Shown in pieces: positions 58,160 through 64,000 of a stretch of 64,000 bases of DNA; within the stretch, counting starts at the first letter, position 1; each line of letters begins with the position of its first letter. The stretch is from positions 1-64,000 of the forward strand of contig CASEYC010000104.1 of assembly GCA_949292025.1 (NCBI GenBank). The letters are read 5' to 3'. The translations under genes were made by a program, and so were the position numbers. The notes beneath the pieces are model-generated. The model did no database searches. It had not been told where the DNA came from and saw only the letters and a program-made list of their open reading frames with translations. This DNA comes from an uncultured Bacteroides sp. GTDB lineage: Bacteria > Bacteroidota > Bacteroidia > Bacteroidales > Bacteroidaceae.

Positions 58160-58255
58160 TTGCTTACCCATACCTCCGCCCGTGGGCGCAGGCACGGGTA
58201 AGCACGGGCGCAGGTATCGCCGTCCACGGGCGGGGGTATGCCTGTCCGCGGACGG
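58160..58255. repeat. 22-bp array D, with units in both orientations
   Basis: One minus-orientation unit (58160-58181), two spacer bases, then three plus-orientation units (58184, 58206, 58228) and a fragment GGACGG. Units 1 and 2 face each other and form a 20-bp stem with few mismatches (GCTTACCC...GGGTAAGC). Unlike arrays A-C, it lies between co-directional genes (susD stop and epimerase start) inside the PUL, about 120 bases before the epimerase ATG. Confidence 0.95.
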
Positions 58256-58267
58256 TGATGTGCCCGC

Positions 58268-59959
58268 TTAGTATCCCGGGTTCTGGTTCTCCTGCCCGAT
58301 GGCGGGATTTGTCAGGATTTCATTGGTCGGGATGGGGAAGAGTTCTTGGTACTCCTGGTGCTCGAAGTAGCGGAACGACCAGCCGTTTGCCAGGCACTCC
58401 TCGAGGCTGGAGTTGGCCGCCGTGTGCGGATATTCGCAACGGAACCACTCATCGCACATGTCCATGCGGCAGAGGTCATGGTAGAGGGAGAACTCGGCGT
58501 TGAACTCGTGGCGGCGTTCGATGACGAGGGCCACCTTCCAGACGTCCGACGTGTATCCCTTCTCCGCCTTGTACTGCGTGTAGTACGTCTCTGCATCCGG
58601 CACGTCCACCACCTCGGTGTTCAGATAGTCGGCAGGCCAGTAGCCGATGGTCTGTCCCGGTTCCAGGTTGCCCCAGGCACGGTTGCGCACCTGGCGTATC
58701 ATCTCCCAGCCGGTGGTGGGGTCTCCTGTCTCGAAGCAACATTCCGCATAGTCCAGCAGCACGCCCGCATACCGCTTGATGGTCAGTGAGATGGGGTTGT
58801 AGACGTAGCCGTCGGCTCCCGGCACGTGGCGCCAGTATTTCAGCGTGTAGACCTGCGGCATGTTCTCCGAGCCTTGGAACAGGCCTTCGTATCCGGAGTG
58901 CGTGCCCAAGGTTTCGCCCGTGAAGGGGTTGGTGTCGCCCAAGGCCACCATGGAATACTTCTTGCGCTTGTCGCCCGGCTCGAAGCTGTTGTACAGCTCC
59001 CAGGAGAGGCACATCGAGCCCCAGCCCTGGTATTCGGGCGAGGCGCACATCCAGCCGTACCACATCATGGCGTCGGACGAGGCGTTGGCGCCCCAGTTCA
59101 TGTTGTCCTGGTCGTGGTACATGATTTCAAACACCGATTCCTTGGTCCAATGCACGTCCCAGTTGTGCAGGTTGCCGTAACAAGGATCCAGTTCATACGT
59201 GTTGCTGTCGATGATGTCCTTCAATTCCTTCTTGGCCGCCTCGAAGTTGCCTTCCTGCATGTACAGCTCGGCCAGGTACGCCTTGCAGAATCCCAGGGTG
59301 ATGCGTCCGTACTGCCCGTTCAGGGGTGTCCAGTCCAGGTGGTCGCGCCCGTAGGCCAAGTCTTCTTTGATGATGGCATATACCTCCTCGATAGTTTCGG
59401 CGCGCGGCTTCGAGGGCGACGTGCTGTAGGTCTCGCCCGTCAGCAGCAGGGGCACGCGGCCGAAGAGCTTGGCCAGGTACAGGTAGTTGTAGGCGCGTAT
59501 GGCGCGTGCCTCCGCCTCGTAGATTTCGCGGTTGGCAGGGTCCTCAAAGATACCTTCGTCCACATCGGCCAGCGTGGCCAGGAAGCGGTTGACGCGGTCC
59601 ACGGCGCGGTAACTCATGCGCCAGGCCGTTTCCAGCGACCCTTTGTCCGCCTTCCAGGCGTGGCGTTGCCATTCGGCGTCCCAGCCCGATGCTTGGCAGT
59701 CCATGGTGCTGTGACAGGCGGCGAAGATTTGCGGTTTGAAGCCCCAGGTGGCGTCGTCGCCCAGTCCGCTGGCCTGGTCGGTGTAGAAGGTGTCATACAG
59801 TCCGTTCAGTCCGGCCAGCACGTTGGCTTCGCTTTGGATGATGTAGTCCTCCTCCAGGATGTCATAATGGTCCACCTCGAGGAAATCGCTGCACGCGGTG
59901 GTCGTGCCCAGGGTCAGGGCGGCCGCCAGCAGCAAGCTATAGTTGGTATGGTGTTTCAT
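58268..59959 (-). CDS. SusD/RagB-family glycan-binding lipoprotein
   Basis: 563 residues: lipobox TTAC (C23) with SDFLEVDHYD after it, typical SusD start; TPR-like scaffold (ARAIRAYNYLYLAKLFGRVPLLL, then GFCKAYLAELYMQEGNFEAAKKEL) and the C-terminal block HEFNAEFSLYHDLCRMDMCD, FPIPTNEILTNPAIGQENQNPGY. SusD caps the TonB-dependent SusC channel and captures oligosaccharides. 33 bases downstream of susC in the same operon. Confidence 0.95.
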   Translation of the reverse strand: MKHHTNYSLLLAAALTLGTTTACSDFLEVDHYDILEEDYIIQSEANVLAGLNGLYDTFYTDQASGLGDDATWGFKPQIFAACHSTMDCQASGWDAEWQRHAWKADKGSLETAWRMSYRAVDRVNRFLATLADVDEGIFEDPANREIYEAEARAIRAYNYLYLAKLFGRVPLLLTGETYSTSPSKPRAETIEEVYAIIKEDLAYGRDHLDWTPLNGQYGRITLGFCKAYLAELYMQEGNFEAAKKELKDIIDSNTYELDPCYGNLHNWDVHWTKESVFEIMYHDQDNMNWGANASSDAMMWYGWMCASPEYQGWGSMCLSWELYNSFEPGDKRKKYSMVALGDTNPFTGETLGTHSGYEGLFQGSENMPQVYTLKYWRHVPGADGYVYNPISLTIKRYAGVLLDYAECCFETGDPTTGWEMIRQVRNRAWGNLEPGQTIGYWPADYLNTEVVDVPDAETYYTQYKAEKGYTSDVWKVALVIERRHEFNAEFSLYHDLCRMDMCDEWFRCEYPHTAANSSLEECLANGWSFRYFEHQEYQELFPIPTNEILTNPAIGQENQNPGY

Positions 59960-59992
59960 GATGGTTGATTATTGATGATTAATGATTGAAAA

Positions 59993-62900
59993 TCAGAAGT
60001 TCACGTTCAGTCCGAAGGTGACGCTCATGGGGAACGGGTAACGTCCGGCATCAAAGCCCGAGAACAAGACGTTGGAATCGCCGATTTCCGGGTCGCCCCA
60101 TTTCTTGTAGGACGAGAAGGTGGCGATGTTGTCCAGGCTGACGAATACGCGCGCGTGTTCCATCTTCACCGGCTTCAGCAGTTTCTTGGGGAAGGTGTAG
60201 CCCACTTGGATATTCGATATCTTCAGGTAGTCGCCCTTCTTGATGTAGGCGTCGGACACGCGGTGGTTCTTGTTATAATTCGTCTTGGTGATGCGCGGGT
60301 AGATGCCGTTCGGGTTCTCCTCAGACCATGCGTTCTGGATATACTCCGTCAGCACGTTGGTGTAACCGCCTGTCACGCTGTTGATGCTCGTCAGTCGTGC
60401 GGCCGAGTAAGACAGCACGTCCATGCCCGCCACGCCGTAGAGGTTCATCGAGAAGTCGATGTTCTTCCACGAGGCGTTCAGGTTCAGTCCGTAGGTGAAC
60501 TTGGGATAACCGTTGCCGATGACCGTGCGGTCCGCGTCTGTGATTTGGCCGTCGCCGTTCAGGTCCTTGTACTTGTAGTCACCCGGCACAGTGGTTGTTT
60601 CTTGATATGTTCCTGTGGGTGATCCTGCGTTGGCGGCATCGATCTCCGCTTGGTTCTGGAAGATGCCTTCCACTCTCCATCCGTAGTATGAGCCTACGGG
60701 ATAACCGTTGGCCGTGATGGAGTGGTTGTCCCACTGGTCACCGTCCTCGGCGCTGCCGGATTTCGAGAAGATGTCGTCGCCCACTTCGATGGCCTCGTTC
60801 TTCAGCGTGGAACCGTTGAAGCTGACGCCCACGAACCAGTCGCCGAAGGTCTTGTTCCAGTTGATCATGAACTCGAAGCCTTTGTTGCGGATGTGTCCCG
60901 CGTTGGTGTAGACGTTGCTGAATCCGGTGGACGGGCGTATCTGGCGATACAGCAGCAAGTCCTTGGCGTCGCGGACGAAGTAGTCCATCGTGATGTTCAA
61001 TTCGTTATTGAAGAATCCCAGGTCCAGTCCGATGTTGGTCTGCTCGTTGGTCTCCCACTTCAAGTTGGTGTCCACTTCCTTTTGCTGGGCCACGCCGGCT
61101 GCGTTCTGCACCGAGCCGTTTGTCATGAACCAATACATGGTGTGTGCGGACGACAGTTGGTTGACGGCCAGATTGGTGGCGGGTCCGGCATTACCGGTCT
61201 GTCCCCAACCCACGCGCAGCTTCAGGTTGCTGAAGATGTCCAGGTCCTTGATGAATTTCTCTTCGGAGAGGCGGTAGGCCAATGAGGCGGAGGGGAAGGT
61301 ACCCCAGCGGTTGCCTGCGCCGAAGTTGGACGAACCGTCACGGCGCACGGTGGCCGTTACGATGTAGCGGTCCTTGAAGGCGTAGTTCAGTCGGGCGAAG
61401 TAGGAGAGGTATTTCGTCTCCAAGTCCAGCCCGCCGTCCGTCTCGCGGGTGGCCGGGTCGTTGGTCAGCGAGATGACACGGATGTTGGAGGCCGGGAAGT
61501 CGCTGGCGCTGGAGTTCACCCACGACCGTTTGTAGTGGCTGGCGGAGAAACCGGCCATGGCGCTGACGCGGTGCAGGTCGTTGCTCCAGTCATAGTTCAG
61601 AAACGACTCGATGCCCAGCTCGTTGGTCTGGCTCTGGTTGATGTAGAACGAGTCCTTGCGCTCCTTGGACGCATACATGCGGTCGTTGTAGGGCGTGTAT
61701 TCGTTGGAATCGGAGGCAAAGAAGTTGTAGCTTCCGATGGTCTTGAAAGTCAGTCCCTTGTAGAGGTCCAGCTGCAACGTTCCGCTGGCCAGCAGGCGGT
61801 TCCATTTGTTGATGCCCGTGTCTTCGCGGGCGGCGGCCACCCAGTTGTCTTGGCTGGAGTTGACGTCGCCGTTGGCTCCTGCGTTGTAGAAGTGTCCCCA
61901 GCTTCCGTCAGGCAGGACGATGGGCATGGAGTAGAATACGCCATCCTCCACGTAGTCCATCGTCGGCACCGTCTGCGCGTAGGTGCGCAGGTTTCCTCCG
62001 CCGCGCTTCTCGGCATGGGTGTAGGTCAGGCTTGCACCTACATGGATGAAGTCCTTTACGGTGTGCATGATGTTGGCGCGGGCGTTGATGCGGTCAAACT
62101 CCGATTCGATCACGATGCCTTGGTTGTTCAGGTAGCCCAGGGACAGCGTGGCCTGCGTGTTTTCGCTGCCGCCGGACACGGAGAGGTTGTAGTTCTGGCG
62201 GAAGGCCGTGTGCGACATTTCATCTTGCCAGTCGATGTTGTTCAGCCGTCCGATGTATTCCTCGCCGAAGGCCAAGTTTACCAGTGAGATGTTGTCTGTC
62301 TTGACTGCCTGGCGTACGGCCTGCGAGAAGAGATCCGCGTCTGCCACGTCCAGGTCGTTGGCGCGGAAAGACAGGCCGAAGTTGGCGGAGAAGTTCAGGC
62401 GTGCCTTACCCTTGTTGCCGTTCTTGGTGGTAATCATCACCACGCCGTTGGCACCGCGGGTACCGTAGATGGCCGTGGCCGAAGCGTCTTTCAGGATTTC
62501 GATGCTCTCCACGTCCGCCGGGTTCAGGAAGTCGATGGAGGTGCCCACCTGCACGCCGTCCACCACGTAGAGCGGGTCGGCAGAGCCGTTGACGGTGGCT
62601 ACGCCGCGGATGCGGATGGAGAATCCGCCTTCGGGGTCACCGGACGAGCGGATGACGTTGACGCCCGCTGCTGCGCCCTGCAATCCTTGTCCCAGCGTGA
62701 CGGGGTTGCGGCGCATCATGTCTTCGGTGTCAATGGAGGTCACGGAGCCGGTAAGGTCGGACTTCTTCATTGTACCGTAGCCTACGACCACGACTTCGTC
62801 CAATGTTTCGGTGTCTTCACGCAGTACGATGTTCATCGTGCCCTCGCCGGTCACGCGGACGGTGCGCGACAGGTAACCGATATAACTGATTTTCAACGTT

Positions 62901-63172
62901 TGGCCAACGGAAGCCTTCAAGGAGAAGTTACCGTCGATGTCCGTGATGGCGCCTTGGTTTGTCGTGCCCTCAATGAGGACGTTGGCGCCGATGATGGGTT
63001 CGCCGTTCGCGTCAGTCACCCGGCCTTTTACCGTGACGGTGCTTTGCTGTACGGCGGCAATGCCTTCCGATGTGCCGGGTCTCATTTCCGGCAATGCGGC
63101 ATCCGCATAAAGGGGAGTGGCCAGTGAGAAAGATAGCGAGGCCACGCCCAACAGTTTCACTACATTTTTCAT
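59993..63172 (-). CDS. SusC/RagA-family TonB-linked outer-membrane receptor
   Basis: 1059 residues, complete: signal peptide; CarboxypepD-regulatory-like domain (VKGRVTDANGEPIIGANVLI, about 48-110); plug with LDEVVVVGYGTMKKSDLTGS, VRSSG-type loop, IRGVATVNGSADPLYVVDG, and IEILKDASATAIYGTRGANG (about 125-255); 22-strand barrel ending PMSVTFGLNVNF with terminal Phe. Imports oligosaccharides released at the surface, in complex with SusD. First complete gene of the PUL; GH31 lies 72 bases upstream in the same direction, separated by a hairpin element. Confidence 0.97.
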   Translation of the reverse strand: MKNVVKLLGVASLSFSLATPLYADAALPEMRPGTSEGIAAVQQSTVTVKGRVTDANGEPIIGANVLIEGTTNQGAITDIDGNFSLKASVGQTLKISYIGYLSRTVRVTGEGTMNIVLREDTETLDEVVVVGYGTMKKSDLTGSVTSIDTEDMMRRNPVTLGQGLQGAAAGVNVIRSSGDPEGGFSIRIRGVATVNGSADPLYVVDGVQVGTSIDFLNPADVESIEILKDASATAIYGTRGANGVVMITTKNGNKGKARLNFSANFGLSFRANDLDVADADLFSQAVRQAVKTDNISLVNLAFGEEYIGRLNNIDWQDEMSHTAFRQNYNLSVSGGSENTQATLSLGYLNNQGIVIESEFDRINARANIMHTVKDFIHVGASLTYTHAEKRGGGNLRTYAQTVPTMDYVEDGVFYSMPIVLPDGSWGHFYNAGANGDVNSSQDNWVAAAREDTGINKWNRLLASGTLQLDLYKGLTFKTIGSYNFFASDSNEYTPYNDRMYASKERKDSFYINQSQTNELGIESFLNYDWSNDLHRVSAMAGFSASHYKRSWVNSSASDFPASNIRVISLTNDPATRETDGGLDLETKYLSYFARLNYAFKDRYIVTATVRRDGSSNFGAGNRWGTFPSASLAYRLSEEKFIKDLDIFSNLKLRVGWGQTGNAGPATNLAVNQLSSAHTMYWFMTNGSVQNAAGVAQQKEVDTNLKWETNEQTNIGLDLGFFNNELNITMDYFVRDAKDLLLYRQIRPSTGFSNVYTNAGHIRNKGFEFMINWNKTFGDWFVGVSFNGSTLKNEAIEVGDDIFSKSGSAEDGDQWDNHSITANGYPVGSYYGWRVEGIFQNQAEIDAANAGSPTGTYQETTTVPGDYKYKDLNGDGQITDADRTVIGNGYPKFTYGLNLNASWKNIDFSMNLYGVAGMDVLSYSAARLTSINSVTGGYTNVLTEYIQNAWSEENPNGIYPRITKTNYNKNHRVSDAYIKKGDYLKISNIQVGYTFPKKLLKPVKMEHARVFVSLDNIATFSSYKKWGDPEIGDSNVLFSGFDAGRYPFPMSVTFGLNVNF

Positions 63173-63210
63173 GTGGGTAATGGATTAATGGTTAATGAAT
63201 GAAGTTATTT

Positions 63211-63240
63211 TAGGGCGACCACAAGGGACCGCCCCTATTT
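63211..63240. repeat. Degenerate GGGCGACC/GGaCCGCCC hairpin
   Basis: TAGGGCGACCACAAGGGACC followed by GCCCCTATTTTT, an imperfect stem related to the middle hairpin of the element at 17861-17885. It lies between the GH31 stop and the susC start and may attenuate read-through. Confidence 0.6.
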
Positions 63241-63244
63241 TTAC

Positions 63245-64000
63245 TCAGTTCATTGTGATTTTCGTGCCTTGCACGTCCGTGGTCAGTTGCGGCTTGCCTT
63301 TCGAGCAGTCGGCTTTGACCGTCTGCAGGCGGTTGTCCGTCGGGAGGCAAACCAAGCCCTCGGCTTCTGTCTGGTCAGCACAGTAAGCTCTCAAGGTAAT
63401 TTTGCTCCAATCCATGTCCGCGGTGCATTGCGCCAACTTGATGTGGGGCAGCAGACTACCGTCGCGTACCAGCATGACGATGGGCAGTTCGCCCGCTTCG
63501 ATGGTGTGCCAGCCTGAAGCATAGACTTTGCCAGTCTGGTAGTCAATCCACTTGCTTTCGGGCAGGTAGACTTGGCGGGCGTTGATGCCCTCCTCCATTA
63601 GCGGGGCTACGAGGATTTGCGAGCCGAACATATATTCTGTTTCCACGCGCCAAGCAGCCGGGTCGTCGGGGAATTCCACAAAGAGCGCACGCAGCATGGG
63701 CAGCCCTTGTTCGGTACACTGTTTGGCTTGCGCATAGACGTAGGGCATCAGGCGGTATTTCATCTCGGCGCTCTTGCGGAAGACCGTTTGTACGCGCTTG
63801 CTGTCATACAGCCAAGGTTCGGTGGGAGGTGCGCCGTGGGCGCGGGTGTGCGATGTTAGGAAGCCGAAGGGTAACCAGCGGCAATACAAGTCTTCGGGTG
63901 TGGACGTGACGAAACCGCCCATGTCATGGCTCCAGAAGGAGAAGCCGGAGAGACCGAAAGACAATCCTGCGCGCAGCGTGCCCAGCATGCCCGTGTTGGT
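63245..64000 (-). CDS. GH31-family glycoside hydrolase, C-terminal part (runs off the window)
   Basis: 252 residues to the stop at 63245; the frame stays open to the window edge. GLSGFSFWSHDMGGFVT is the conserved GH31 block following the acid/base region, with PEDLYCRWLPFGFLTSHTRAH and later beta domains (YMFGSQILVAPLMEEGINAR, VYLPESKWIDYQTGKVY). The nucleophile lies outside. In a locus with GH9 and GH43, an alpha-xylosidase acting on xyloglucan is a reasonable guess, but alpha-glucosidase cannot be excluded. Probably the promoter-proximal gene of those seen in the PUL. Confidence 0.9.
   Translation of the reverse strand, partial: TNTGMLGTLRAGLSFGLSGFSFWSHDMGGFVTSTPEDLYCRWLPFGFLTSHTRAHGAPPTEPWLYDSKRVQTVFRKSAEMKYRLMPYVYAQAKQCTEQGLPMLRALFVEFPDDPAAWRVETEYMFGSQILVAPLMEEGINARQVYLPESKWIDYQTGKVYASGWHTIEAGELPIVMLVRDGSLLPHIKLAQCTADMDWSKITLRAYCADQTEAEGLVCLPTDNRLQTVKADCSKGKPQLTTDVQGTKITMN

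Overview
The window is GC-rich chromosomal DNA from a member of the order Bacteroidales (Bacteroides/Phocaeicola-like). The evidence is two SusC/SusD-type loci (one intact, one wrecked), fimbrillin-like, BACON-domain, DUF2723 and M64 surface proteins, an HU-HIG DNA-binding protein, hybrid-free LytTR and NarL two-component pairs, many lipoprotein signals, and repeated occurrence of the Bacteroidetes promoter element TAnnTTTG just upstream of genes. No rRNA, tRNA, CRISPR array, transposase or integrase was recognised.

Layout. 1-869: 5' part of sufB (minus strand). 870-5500: an accessory insert holding two tandem ParE-type toxin-antitoxin cassettes, a frameshifted fimbrillin-like lipoprotein, an HU-like protein and a PIN toxin-antitoxin pair; it sits between sufB and the cvpA end of the rimP-nusA-infB-small ORF-cvpA operon (5519-10924), genes I expect to be neighbours in related genomes. 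11.1-21.2 kb: EamA transporter, LytTR kinase/regulator pair, a TonB-type outer-membrane protein, CE1-like esterase, exonuclease III, and a NarL-type kinase/regulator pair. 21.3-28.1 kb: a visibly AT-richer island with lipoproteins (M64 peptidase mosaic, six-BACON protein) and a DUF2335 pair. 28.2-32.3 kb: polysaccharide deacetylase and DUF2723 glycosyltransferase-like protein. 32.6-39.7 kb: sialate O-acetylesterase and two GH9 enzymes around a collapsed SusC/SusD remnant, i.e. a decaying polysaccharide-utilisation locus (PUL). 39.8-52.7 kb: acyltransferase, DUF1016 nuclease, Crp-like regulator, flavin-split-barrel protein, cysE, RNA methyltransferase, a dipeptidyl peptidase broken by one in-frame TAG, purD, a membrane protein, a DedA-ZnuA fusion and ZnuC. 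52.6-64 kb: an apparently intact PUL transcribed leftward: GH31 (cut by the window edge), SusC, SusD, lipoprotein AGE-family epimerase, GH9, GH43, which by content suggests a substituted beta-glucan such as xyloglucan.

The most unusual signal is a family of 22-bp tandem arrays (consensus GGGCGCAGGTA then CGGGTAAGCAC, four units each) in four intergenic gaps (13858, 32393, 42962, 58160), three of which are divergent promoter regions. The period and the TACGGGTAAG core look like LytTR-type operator spacing, and one array lies directly beside a LytTR kinase/regulator pair. Other gaps carry different short-repeat arrays (4018-4099, 48275-48377, 27143-27187), so small iterated intergenic elements appear to be a general property of this genome.
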